DNA of 64,000 bases from Chitinophagaceae bacterium (GTDB lineage: Bacteria; Bacteroidota; Bacteroidia; Chitinophagales; Chitinophagaceae): contig PMSV01000009.1 of assembly GCA_003168265.1 (NCBI GenBank), forward strand, positions 1 through 64,000, given 5' to 3'. Made by a program: the position numbers and the translations under genes. This document shows, piece by piece, positions 36,289 to 44,871 of the stretch; positions within the stretch are counted from its first letter, which is position 1, and every line of letters begins with the position of its first letter. The notes under the pieces are model-generated. The model had not been told where the DNA came from. It saw nothing but the letters and a program-made list of their open reading frames with translations, and made no database searches.

Positions 36289-37936
36289 AAAAATACTTTT
36301 ATATTTTTTCGGAATACTGGTTTTCCTGCTGCTGGTTTTGTTCATTTATCTGAGCATCGTATCCCGCACCAGGCCGCCGGAGATTGAGGACAAACACAGC
36401 CTTCAGTGGCAAAGGACGGAGCCCGGCACAGGCTTTTATACCATCCAAAATGACTGGTTCAGGAAAAGCAAAAGCGGGTTATACGAACTTTATGTCGAAG
36501 GTTCTCCCTTTGAACGCGGGGTAGCCAATGGCAAACTCACTAAGGAATTGGTTCAAAGGCAGGAGGACTATTTTAATGAACAGATCCACAAAATGGTCCC
36601 CTCGGATTTTTATCTGCATTTCCTAAAATACTTTGTCGGTTGGTTCAACAGGAACCTGGACAAGAATATCATTGAGGAGTATAAGGAAGAGATCTATGGG
36701 ATCTCCGGTTCTGCCTCTGATAAATACGGTTATATCGGAAACAATTACCAGCGTATCCTGAATTATCATGCGGCCCATGATATTGGCCATGCCCTACAAA
36801 GCATGGCGCTGGTAGGTTGCACTTCCTTCGGGACCTGGGATGGCCAGTCCCGGGACAGCGATATGATCATTGGCCGCAATTTCGACTTCTATGTGGGGGA
36901 TGATTTTGCAAGAGACAAGATCGTTGCTTTTTTTAATCCTTCAACTGGCTATAAATTTATGACGGTAACATGGGGAGGGTTCATCGGGGCCGTTTCCGGT
37001 ATGAATGAAAAAGGAATAACAGTCACTATAAATGCGGACAGGACAAAGGTCCCCACAGCATCCGCCACACCCGTTTCACTGGTCGCCAGGGAGATCCTTC
37101 AGTATGCAAGAAATATCCCGGAAGCCTATGCTATCGCAAGCAAAAGAAAGATGTTTGTCTCCGAATCTTTTTTGATCGGCTCTGCTGAGGACAACAAGGC
37201 GGTCATCATCGAAAAAACCCCTGACACCCTGGACATCTTTGATCCGCATAAAGATTTTATTCTCTGCGCCAATCATTTTCAAAGTAAAGCGCTTACCAAT
37301 ACCCTTTCTAATAAGCAGCAAATGGAAGAGAGCGCATCTCCCTATCGTTATGAACGTTTACAGCAGTTGCTGCAGCTCAATGGCAAGAACACGGTTCAGA
37401 AAACAGTGGATATCCTCAGAGACAGAAAGGGGCTTGACGGCCAGGATATCGGAATGGGCAATGAAAAAGCCCTTAATCAAATGATAGCCCACCATTCCAT
37501 CGTTTTCGAGCCTAAAAAGCTAATAGTATGGGTTTCCACTTCCCCATGGCAACTAGGTGAATATGTGGCCTATGATCTGCGGAAAGTATTCGCACTATCC
37601 GGGATGAAGCAGGACCGGGAAATCTGCGACTCGGCGCTAAATATCGCACCTGACCCCTTCCTCAAAACCGCGGATTTTCAGCATTTCCTCAGCTACCGCA
37701 GGTTCCGACAAAGGATCTTAGATGGACTCGATATTGACCCCGATAGCCTTGTACAAAGCAATCCACAGTATTACCACGCCTACGTGCTGGCTGGGGACTA
37801 TTCCTTTAAGAAAAAGAATTATTCAAAAGCCATCGAATACTATAATGAAGCGTTGAGCAAGGTCATTGCAACAAGAAAAGAAGAAGACTATTGTAAAGCA
37901 CAGATAAAGATTTGCGAAAGAAATTCGACTCCATAA
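36281..37936 (+). CDS. C45-type autoproteolytic Ntn enzyme with TPR tail
   Basis: A 551-residue protein with one N-terminal membrane segment (about 5-27), so it is probably anchored in the inner membrane with its domain in the periplasm. The Ntn-hydrolase domain is related to acyl-CoA:6-aminopenicillanate acyltransferase and choloylglycine hydrolases. The expected autoprocessing site and nucleophile is C180 in ALVGCTSFGTWDG, followed by GRNFDFYVGDDF and FIGAVSGMNEKGI. The last 50 residues form a TPR-like helical pair (YKKxNYSKAIEYYNEAL type). It may form or cleave an ester or amide bond of the pigment. Overlaps its upstream gene by 8 nt. Confidence 0.8.
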   Translation: MLKKILLYFFGILVFLLLVLFIYLSIVSRTRPPEIEDKHSLQWQRTEPGTGFYTIQNDWFRKSKSGLYELYVEGSPFERGVANGKLTKELVQRQEDYFNEQIHKMVPSDFYLHFLKYFVGWFNRNLDKNIIEEYKEEIYGISGSASDKYGYIGNNYQRILNYHAAHDIGHALQSMALVGCTSFGTWDGQSRDSDMIIGRNFDFYVGDDFARDKIVAFFNPSTGYKFMTVTWGGFIGAVSGMNEKGITVTINADRTKVPTASATPVSLVAREILQYARNIPEAYAIASKRKMFVSESFLIGSAEDNKAVIIEKTPDTLDIFDPHKDFILCANHFQSKALTNTLSNKQQMEESASPYRYERLQQLLQLNGKNTVQKTVDILRDRKGLDGQDIGMGNEKALNQMIAHHSIVFEPKKLIVWVSTSPWQLGEYVAYDLRKVFALSGMKQDREICDSALNIAPDPFLKTADFQHFLSYRRFRQRILDGLDIDPDSLVQSNPQYYHAYVLAGDYSFKKKNYSKAIEYYNEALSKVIATRKEEDYCKAQIKICERNSTP

Positions 37937-37970
37937 TTCGGTAATTTTGAACCCGAACCTGAATACAAAC

Positions 37971-39266
37971 ATGAACCAAAGAGAGGAATTCTCATACAGG
38001 ACAAGAGCAGAGATCAAAGCCATGCAGGAAGAGAAGCTGGTTGACCTGATCAAATACCTCGCAGCAGACTCCTCATTTTACCGTGAACATTTCAAAAAGC
38101 ACCATATCGACCCCGACCGGATCCAAAAACTCGAAGACCTATCCCTCATTCCTCCCACCCATAAGGAAGACCTCCAAAAACGCAACGATGATTTTTTATG
38201 CGTGGACAGGAACAGGATCATTGAATATACTTCAACATCGGGAACACTGGGAAGTCCGGTAACCATTGCGTTGACCGAAGCCGACCTGGAAAGACTCGCT
38301 TTCAACGAATACCATTCCTTTCTTTGTGCAGAGGGCGGCCCGGGCGATATCTATCAACTGATGCTCACCCTGGACAGGCAGTTCATGGCCGGGATGGCCT
38401 ACTATTCGGGAATCCGGAAATTAGGGGCCGGTATCATCCGTCTGGGCCCGGGTGTTCCTTCCCTTCAATGGGAAACGATCGGGCGTCTCAAGCCGACTGC
38501 CATCGTGGCTGTTCCATCCTTCATCCTCAAGCTGATCCAGTATGCGCGCGAAAAACAGATCGATTTGAATGCCTGCTCCGTCAGTAAAGCAATTTGCATC
38601 GGAGAAAATATCAGGCAGGCGGATTTCTCCCTCAATGTGCTTGGAAAAAAGATCACCGAGTCCTGGAATATTCAGCTATTTTCCACCTATGCTTCCACTG
38701 AAATGCAGACTGCTTTTACGGAATGCATGCATGGACGGGGCGGACACCAGAATGCCGAACTCCTCATTCTCGAAATGCTGGATGAAAACAACAAGCCCCT
38801 GTCTCCCGGAGAACCAGGTGAGGTAACCATTACCACACTGGGCGTGGAGGCCATGCCCCTGCTTCGCTACAAGACAGGAGATATCTGTGTCCTTCATGAT
38901 GAGCCCTGCCCCTGCGGAAGAAATTCGGTCAGGCTATCGCCTGTAGTGGGAAGAAGAAAACAAATGATCAAGTTCAAGGGAACCACGCTCTACCCTCCCG
39001 CCCTCTTTGACCTGCTCAATGAGATGCAGGAGGTAAAAGACTATGTAATTGAAGTGCAGAGCAATGAACTGGGCATCGACGAAGTGATATTGCACTTGCT
39101 TCCATCGAATCAGGCTGAAGAATCCGATCATAAGATCAGGGCCTATCTGCAGGCTAGATTGCGTGTGAGCCCACACGTAAGATATGTTTCCAGAGAAGAC
39201 CTTCAACGGATGCAATTCCCGGAGACAAGCCGAAAGCCGATAAGGTTTATAGACAGAAGAAGCTGA
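37971..39266 (+). CDS. Phenylacetate-CoA ligase-like AMP-forming enzyme
   Basis: About 431 residues from the ATG at 37971; a TTG at 37947 would add eight residues of no family similarity. It belongs to the PaaK branch of the ANL superfamily, with EYTSTSGTLGSPVTI as the phosphate-binding loop, FSTYASTEMQTAF as the adenine-binding region, LLRYKTGDICVLH and RRKQMIKFKGTTLYP. The mini-domain C-terminus lacks the longer form of typical CoA ligases. A CPCGR-type Cys pair resembles PaaK. In this context it most likely activates 4-coumarate or a related aryl acid as an adenylate and loads it onto an ACP or CoA as the starter unit. Confidence 0.85.
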   Translation: MNQREEFSYRTRAEIKAMQEEKLVDLIKYLAADSSFYREHFKKHHIDPDRIQKLEDLSLIPPTHKEDLQKRNDDFLCVDRNRIIEYTSTSGTLGSPVTIALTEADLERLAFNEYHSFLCAEGGPGDIYQLMLTLDRQFMAGMAYYSGIRKLGAGIIRLGPGVPSLQWETIGRLKPTAIVAVPSFILKLIQYAREKQIDLNACSVSKAICIGENIRQADFSLNVLGKKITESWNIQLFSTYASTEMQTAFTECMHGRGGHQNAELLILEMLDENNKPLSPGEPGEVTITTLGVEAMPLLRYKTGDICVLHDEPCPCGRNSVRLSPVVGRRKQMIKFKGTTLYPPALFDLLNEMQEVKDYVIEVQSNELGIDEVILHLLPSNQAEESDHKIRAYLQARLRVSPHVRYVSREDLQRMQFPETSRKPIRFIDRRS

Positions 39267-39350
39267 TACGATTTCCCTCTTTATATGCTTAATCCAGGCT
39301 GATCCTGCTGAAGGCTCGGTCGAAAACTGTAATATTGGCTATTTTTAATT

Positions 39351-39358
39351 TATTTTTG
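39351..39358 (+). promoter_or_regulatory. Possible -7 box upstream of the ammonia-lyase
   Basis: TATTTTTG is an exact Bacteroidota -7 element 28 nt before the ATG at 39387. The nearest TTG (39335-39337) is only 13 nt upstream, shorter than the usual 17-23 nt. The 120-bp gap after the ligase gene agrees with a new transcription start here. Confidence 0.35.
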
Positions 39359-39386
39359 GCTTTATTGATAAAATCATCCGGCATTC

Positions 39387-40964
39387 ATGATATCTATTAG
39401 CGATAAATTGCTCAAACTGAACGAATTCAATGAGATCGTGTTCAAAGGAAAGGCGATCAATTTGGATCCTTCAGCATTGAAGAAAGTGGAAAAAAACCAT
39501 TCCTTCCTCAAGGAATTCTCCAGGAATAAACTCATTTACGGCATCAATACCGGATTCGGGCCCATGGCCCAGTACAAAGTAAGTGAAGACAAGATGTTGC
39601 AATTGCAGTATAACCTTATCCGGAGCCATTGCTCAGGCAGCGGGCACCTGCTTTCCCCCAGGGTCATCAAGGCAATTATGGTAGCCCGCCTGAATAGCCT
39701 GATGCGGGCCTACTCTGGTGTTCATCCTGAAACCGTCGAACTCCTGAAAGAACTCATCAATAAAAATATAAGCCCCTGCATTTTCGAACACGGCGGCGTC
39801 GGCGCCAGCGGCGATCTGGTGCAACTTGCACATCTTGGACTGGGACTGATCGGGGAAGGTGAGGTCTGGTATGAAGACAGGGTTCAGCCGACTAAGGAAG
39901 TGTATGAAAGACTTGGAATAAAACCCCTTTCGATCCATATCAGGGAAGGACTTGCCGTATTAAACGGCACTTCCGCCATGACCGGAATTGGCCTGATGAA
40001 TATCCTGAGGGCCAAGAAATTGCTGGAATGGGCTGTCATGCTTTCTGCCATGACCAATGAGGTAGTGGAAGCATTCGATGACCATTATTCCAACGGACTG
40101 AATATTGTCAAGTACCACAAGGGGCAGAACAAAGTGGCTGCGATGCTCCGCGAGATCCTGCAGGAAAGTAAAATGATCAGGAACCGTCATGAGCATCTCT
40201 ATAATCCCAAGAAGCTGGACCAGGAAGTATTTGAGGACAAGGTGCAGGAATATTATTCATTACGCTGTGTGACCCAGGTCCTGGGACCGGTCCTGGATAC
40301 CATCCTGCACTCGGAAGAAGTGGTGGTAGATGAATTGAATTCCGTCAATGACAATCCCGTGATCGATCATGAAAACAAGGACATATTCCATGGCGGCAAC
40401 TTTCATGGAGATTATGTTTCCCTCGAAATGGACAAGTTGAAGATTGCCATCACCAGGCTTTCCATGCTTTCCGAAAGGCAGTTGAATTATCTGCTGAATG
40501 ACAAGTTGAACCAGAAATTTCCGCCATTTGTCAATCTGGGCGTACTGGGGTTCAATTTCGGGATGCAGGGTGTTCAATTCACGGCGACTTCGACGGTTGC
40601 TGAAAACCAGACCCTTTCCTTTCCCATGTATGTGCACAGCATTCCGAACAACAATGACAACCAGGATATCGTAAGCATGGGCTGCAATGCTGCACTCATG
40701 TGCAAAAGGGTCGTTGACAATTCCTTCCAGGTGCTGGCCATCCAGACCATGACGGTCCTTCAGGCGATCGATTACCTGAATTGCGGAGAGCGTTTATCGC
40801 CCAGAACAAATGCATTGTATACAGAATTAAGGCTGATCTTTCCAAAATTTGTGGAAGATTCCGTGAAATACAAGGACATACACAGAATTATCGACTTTTT
40901 TGAAAATTCAGGGCCGGTCGTATCGGACAGGACACCCGTTCCTGCCCCTCTTACACTTCCTTAA
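39387..40964 (+). CDS. Aromatic amino acid ammonia-lyase (tyrosine/histidine ammonia-lyase family)
   Basis: A 525-residue lyase that removes ammonia from an aromatic amino acid through the MIO group formed from A140-S141-G142 (GGVGASGDLVQLAHLG). Y51 in YGINTGFGPM is the conserved catalytic Tyr. The selectivity pair is S80-H81 in IRSHCSG, which is of the HAL form; from memory, Bacteroidota tyrosine ammonia-lyases of flexirubin clusters share this SH pair, unlike the HL of proteobacterial TALs. In this cluster the expected product is 4-coumarate (from Tyr), the aryl starter. Length is typical of the family. A new operon probably starts here. Confidence 0.9.
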   Translation: MISISDKLLKLNEFNEIVFKGKAINLDPSALKKVEKNHSFLKEFSRNKLIYGINTGFGPMAQYKVSEDKMLQLQYNLIRSHCSGSGHLLSPRVIKAIMVARLNSLMRAYSGVHPETVELLKELINKNISPCIFEHGGVGASGDLVQLAHLGLGLIGEGEVWYEDRVQPTKEVYERLGIKPLSIHIREGLAVLNGTSAMTGIGLMNILRAKKLLEWAVMLSAMTNEVVEAFDDHYSNGLNIVKYHKGQNKVAAMLREILQESKMIRNRHEHLYNPKKLDQEVFEDKVQEYYSLRCVTQVLGPVLDTILHSEEVVVDELNSVNDNPVIDHENKDIFHGGNFHGDYVSLEMDKLKIAITRLSMLSERQLNYLLNDKLNQKFPPFVNLGVLGFNFGMQGVQFTATSTVAENQTLSFPMYVHSIPNNNDNQDIVSMGCNAALMCKRVVDNSFQVLAIQTMTVLQAIDYLNCGERLSPRTNALYTELRLIFPKFVEDSVKYKDIHRIIDFFENSGPVVSDRTPVPAPLTLP

Positions 40965-41163
40965 TGCCCGATCTACAGAGCTGTCAGAAAAATCCAAAAT
41001 CATTGTAAAAAACTTATAGGAGCGGGATTGTAGATAAAGAGCAATTCTCATTGAACCTTAAAAAATTCACGATGAAACCGAGCAGGACCATTTTACCGCA
41101 ACTTATGCGATGAATGAATAAGGGAGGTTCCATCTGGTAAACAAGAAAACTAAAAATATTCAG

Positions 41164-41892
41164 ATGAAAATTGCATTGGTAACTGGTGGATCGAGGGGGA
41201 TCGGAAGAGCAATAAGCCTCCGGCTTGCAGCGAATGGCTACCATGTGATCGTAAATTATAAGAGCAATAATGCAGAGGCAGAAAAAACCCTTTCCCTGAT
41301 CCGGGACCAGGGAAATTCCTGTGAATTGCTGCCCTTCAATGTAGCGGACAGATCGGATATTAAAGATGCGCTCGGAAGCTGGATCGAAAATCATCCTGAA
41401 GATACCATTGATATTCTTGTGAACAATGCCGGCATCAAAGAGGACAACCTGATGATCTTCATGAAAGACGAACAATGGGAGGATGTTATTTCTACAAACC
41501 TGCACAGTTTTTTTTATATTACCAGACTCGTATTGCAGGGAATGCTGATGAGAAAATTCGGCAGGATAATCAATGTGGTCTCTCTTTCCGGCCTGAAGGG
41601 GCTGCCCGGTCAGACCAATTATTCGGCTGCAAAAGCCGGTGTAATCGGGGCCACCAAGGCCCTTTCCCAGGAAGTGGCAAGAAAAGGGGTTACGGTCAAT
41701 GCCGTTGCTCCCGGCTTTATCAGAACCGATATGACGAAGGAGCTTAATGAAAAGGAATTAAAGAACCTGATCCCTGCGAGGAGATTCGGGACGGCGGAGG
41801 AAGTAGCCCACGCCGTAGCATTTCTGGCATCTGAAGAGGCCGGCTATATTACGGGCCATGTGCTTTCCGTTAATGGGGGGCTTTATACTTAA
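41164..41892 (+). CDS. fabG: 3-oxoacyl-ACP reductase (FabG-type)
   Basis: A 242-residue short-chain dehydrogenase. NADPH-binding motif VTGGSRGIGRAI at the N-terminus, the NNAG motif, and the catalytic Ser-Tyr-Lys in VVSLSG and NYSAAKAG. It reduces the beta-keto group after each condensation. It lies about 200 nt after the lyase gene and 10 nt before the next ketosynthase. The gene is too closely embedded in the cluster to be the housekeeping fabG, so I treat it as the cluster's own ketoreductase; the symbol is given for family only. Confidence 0.92.
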   Translation: MKIALVTGGSRGIGRAISLRLAANGYHVIVNYKSNNAEAEKTLSLIRDQGNSCELLPFNVADRSDIKDALGSWIENHPEDTIDILVNNAGIKEDNLMIFMKDEQWEDVISTNLHSFFYITRLVLQGMLMRKFGRIINVVSLSGLKGLPGQTNYSAAKAGVIGATKALSQEVARKGVTVNAVAPGFIRTDMTKELNEKELKNLIPARRFGTAEEVAHAVAFLASEEAGYITGHVLSVNGGLYT

Positions 41893-41902
41893 AAACGATT
41901 GA

Positions 41903-43120
41903 ATGAATAGAGTGGTGATCACAGGAATGGGAATTTATTCATGCATCGGCAAGAACCAGGACGAAGTCAGGGAATCTTTGCTTCATGGGCGTTCGGGGAT
42001 CGTTCTTGACCCGACTAGAAAACAATTTGGTTACCGTTCCGGCCTTGTAGGTCTCGTGGACCGTCCCAACCTAAAGGGCATGTTGGATAGGAGATCACGG
42101 ATAACGCTGCCGGAACAGGGGGAATATGCCTACTTAGCTACGGTTGAAGCGCTCAGGCAATCTGAAATAGATGCCGGTTACCTGGAACGAAACGAGGCAG
42201 GAATCCTTTACGGCAATGACAGCACTGCAAAGCCTGTCATTGAATCCATCGACATCGTCAGAGAGAAAAAGGATACCATTCTGGTGGGCTCAGGAGCTGT
42301 ATTTCAGACCATGAATTCCACCGTTACCATGAACCTCGCAACGATCTTTAAATTGAAAGGAGTCAATTTTACGATCAGCGCTGCATGCGCCAGCGGCTCC
42401 CATGCGATCGGGCTCGGTTATCATTTTATCAAAACAGGGTTACAGGAATTGGTGATCTGCGGTGGCGCACAGGAAATCAACCATTATTCGATGGCTACTT
42501 TTGACGCGCTTTCCGCATTTTCCGTCAAGGAATCCGATCCTGCCAGGGCTTCCCGCCCATTCGACAGGGACAGGGATGGTTTGGTTCCAAGCGGAGGCGC
42601 TGCTACTATTATTTTAGAAAGTTATGATTCCGCAATAAAAAGAGGAGCCAATATATTGGGAGAAGTGATTGGATATGGATTTTCTTCTAACGGCGGACAT
42701 ATTTCCAATCCTACCGTGGATGGTCCGGCCAGATCGCTTCGAATGGCGCTTAAGGATGCCGCCTTACAGCCATCTGATATTGAATATATCAATGCTCACG
42801 CCACTTCCACTCCCGCCGGAGATTCCAATGAAGCCAAGGCAATTCACGAAGTCTTTGGCGGGAGCCTTCCATGGATAAGTTCCACCAAATCGATGACTGG
42901 TCATGAATGCTGGATGGCAGGGGCAAGTGAGATCGTCTATTCAGTTTTGATGATGCAAAACGGTTTTATTGCACCCAATATCAATTTCGAAAATCCTGAT
43001 GAAGATTCTGCTAAATTGAATATCGTAAAAACTTCTTTGAAAGAAGATATAAGCGTATTTTTGTCAAACTCTTTTGGGTTCGGAGGAACGAATTCCTCCC
43101 TGATAGTGAGAAAAATATAA
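41903..43120 (+). CDS. Beta-ketoacyl-ACP synthase (FabF-type)
   Basis: A 405-residue ketosynthase. Nucleophile C162 in SAACASGSHAIG; histidines in NAHATSTPAGD and SMTGHECWMAGAS. The usual GHTLGAAG is GHECWMAGAS here, a change that also occurs in ketosynthases of polyunsaturated-chain pathways. The catalytic set is complete. It starts 10 nt after FabG and is followed by an 11-bp tandem repeat and the second ACP. It may be the condensing enzyme that handles the growing polyene. Confidence 0.9.
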   Translation: MNRVVITGMGIYSCIGKNQDEVRESLLHGRSGIVLDPTRKQFGYRSGLVGLVDRPNLKGMLDRRSRITLPEQGEYAYLATVEALRQSEIDAGYLERNEAGILYGNDSTAKPVIESIDIVREKKDTILVGSGAVFQTMNSTVTMNLATIFKLKGVNFTISAACASGSHAIGLGYHFIKTGLQELVICGGAQEINHYSMATFDALSAFSVKESDPARASRPFDRDRDGLVPSGGAATIILESYDSAIKRGANILGEVIGYGFSSNGGHISNPTVDGPARSLRMALKDAALQPSDIEYINAHATSTPAGDSNEAKAIHEVFGGSLPWISSTKSMTGHECWMAGASEIVYSVLMMQNGFIAPNINFENPDEDSAKLNIVKTSLKEDISVFLSNSFGFGGTNSSLIVRKI

Positions 43121-43127
43121 AAACCTT

Positions 43128-43171
43128 ATAAGAACCAGATAAGAACCAGATAAGAACCAGATAAGAACCAT
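43128..43171. repeat. Four tandem 11-bp repeats
   Basis: ATAAGAACCAG occurs at 43128, 43139, 43150 and 43161; the last unit ends in T instead of G. The repeats fill the 73-bp gap between a ketosynthase gene and an ACP gene. The period of 11 bp is about one helical turn, so each unit would present the same DNA face. It could bind a regulator or form a spacer in the mRNA, or it could be a simple slippage product. Confidence 0.9.
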
Positions 43172-43193
43172 ATAAAGCGTCTTTTTTTAACTT

Positions 43194-43454
43194 ATGAAAA
43201 GTATGATGGGAATCGAAGAGAAAATTAACAATTTCCTGGTCGAAGAATTTGAAGTGGACCCTGCCAGGATCAGTCCTTCTGCGGACCTTAAAGAGATTCT
43301 TGAACTGGATAGCCTGGATTATATCGACCTGGTCGTGGTAATTGAAAACAATTTCGGGATAAAGGTAGATCCTGTCGATTTTGTGGATCTGGTCACTTTT
43401 CAGGACTTTTATGATTATATCACCAGCCGCCTAAACTCAAAAGAACCTGTATAA
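43194..43454 (+). CDS. Acyl carrier protein (second type)
   Basis: An 86-residue carrier protein with the phosphopantetheine Ser at S40 in LELDSLDYIDL. It differs from the two paralogous ACPs of the cluster (DSLD instead of DSID, and a FGIKVDPVDF third helix), so it may carry a different kind of acyl group, for instance the starter or the finished polyene. It follows the 11-bp repeats and precedes the LpxL-like acyltransferase by 7 nt. A second in-frame ATG at codon 4 is possible. Confidence 0.9.
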   Translation: MKSMMGIEEKINNFLVEEFEVDPARISPSADLKEILELDSLDYIDLVVVIENNFGIKVDPVDFVDLVTFQDFYDYITSRLNSKEPV

Positions 43455-43461
43455 TGCCAAA

Positions 43462-44373
43462 ATGTCAACAATTATTTCGTCAACATTATGGCAAGGCAAA
43501 TCCAAATCATCCCCTCTCGGTTACCGGATTTTTGTTTGGCTCCTCAGGCATGCCGGTGTAAGAGCTGCCTATTTTCTGCTTTTTTTTGTTTCTTTTTACT
43601 ATTTCCTGGCCTCCTATAAATCTAGCAGGGCTCTCTGGGAATTATACAGAAGAAGGTTGTCATTCGGTTTTTTTAAGGCCCTCTTGCTCATATACAGAAA
43701 TTATTACCTTTTTGGCCAGTCCCTGATTGACCGCGTCGTGGTCATGGCCGGCATTCCGAATAGATTCAGTTTTGAGTTTGATGGGGAAGAGCACCTGCGC
43801 TCCCTCGCCAGCCTCGAAAACGGAGGCATCCTGCTCAGCGCACATGTCGGGAACTGGGAGATCGCCGGGCATTTGCTCAAAAGGCTGAACACCAGGATCA
43901 ACGTGGTCATGTATGACGCAGAACATGAAAAGATAAAGGACTACCTCGACTCTGTCAAAGGAGAAAAGACCATGCATGTGATTCCCATTAGGGACAATCT
44001 ATCCCATGTTTTTGAGATAAGTGAAGCACTCAGAAACCATGAACTCGTCTGCATGCATGCGGACAGATTCCTTCCCGAACAAAAGACCTTCAGGGAAGAT
44101 TTTTTAGGGAAGAAAGCAAAATTCCCCATGGGGCCATTCCTGCTTGCCGCTCAGTTCAGCGTGCCTGTTTCCATTACCTTCTCAATGAAAGAGAGCTCGA
44201 CACATTATCATTTTTCTGCCACAAACCCAAAGAACTATGACCGGTCCTCCAAAACTGTATTCATGAAGGAATTGCTCTCGGATTTCATTCTGGAGATGGA
44301 AAAAAAAGTCAGGGCCTACCCTGCCCAATGGTACAATTATTATGATTTCTGGGCAAGTCCGGAAAAACCTTAA
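43462..44373 (+). CDS. LpxL/HtrB-like lysophospholipid acyltransferase
   Basis: A 303-residue membrane-associated acyltransferase. Hydrophobic N-terminus (about 27-52), then the catalytic HX4E box HVGNWE (about residues 131-136). The family adds acyl chains from ACP to lipid A or related acceptors at the inner membrane. Aryl polyene clusters carry such enzymes, which are thought to transfer the polyene from the ACP to a lipid anchor. It lies 7 nt downstream of the ACP, consistent with ACP being the donor. The dehydratase starts 52 nt after it. Confidence 0.88.
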   Translation: MSTIISSTLWQGKSKSSPLGYRIFVWLLRHAGVRAAYFLLFFVSFYYFLASYKSSRALWELYRRRLSFGFFKALLLIYRNYYLFGQSLIDRVVVMAGIPNRFSFEFDGEEHLRSLASLENGGILLSAHVGNWEIAGHLLKRLNTRINVVMYDAEHEKIKDYLDSVKGEKTMHVIPIRDNLSHVFEISEALRNHELVCMHADRFLPEQKTFREDFLGKKAKFPMGPFLLAAQFSVPVSITFSMKESSTHYHFSATNPKNYDRSSKTVFMKELLSDFILEMEKKVRAYPAQWYNYYDFWASPEKP

Positions 44374-44425
44374 ATGATTTCCCACAAAAATCAGAAATAG
44401 TGACTAAATTTCTGCCTGATTCTTA

Positions 44426-44857
44426 ATGATGGAAGCAGCGCCACGATACGATATTTTATCCCTGATCCCGCAGAGACCGCCTTTTGTAGTGGTCGACCGG
44501 CTCGAATCCTGCGATCAGGGATCGGCCAGGTCCAGTTTTCTGGTAAAGAGGGAGCATATTCTTGTGGAAGATGGGGAGCTCAGCGAGGCCGGATTAGTTG
44601 AGAATATGGCACAGACCGCTGCAGCCCGGGTTGGTTGGTTAATCCAGGGAGATAATAAAATAATACATATTGGGTATATAGGAGATATAAAAAATCTCGA
44701 AATTGCAACTTTACCGAAGGTCAATGACCTGCTTGAAACCGAGATCCTTGTCAAAAATCAGATTTTTGGCATTACCGTGGTAGAAGGAAAAGTCAAGTGC
44801 CACGATAAAATCCTCGCTTCCTGTGAAATGAAAATATTTATTTCAAATAAATCTTAA
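44426..44857 (+). CDS. Hotdog-fold 3-hydroxyacyl-ACP dehydratase (FabZ-like)
   Basis: A 143-residue hotdog protein in line with FabZ/ApeP-type dehydratases that form the trans double bond. The conserved Glu of the helix is E59 in LVENMAQTAAA. The FabZ motif LPHRYPF is IPQRPPF here, with Q16 at the usual His position. As I recall, PQRPPF is shared by many Bacteroidota homologues, so the change may be a family trait and not loss of function. It is the only dehydratase candidate in the cluster. Two consecutive ATGs start the ORF. Confidence 0.82.
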   Translation: MMEAAPRYDILSLIPQRPPFVVVDRLESCDQGSARSSFLVKREHILVEDGELSEAGLVENMAQTAAARVGWLIQGDNKIIHIGYIGDIKNLEIATLPKVNDLLETEILVKNQIFGITVVEGKVKCHDKILASCEMKIFISNKS

Positions 44858-44871
44858 ATTAAAACAGCGTC

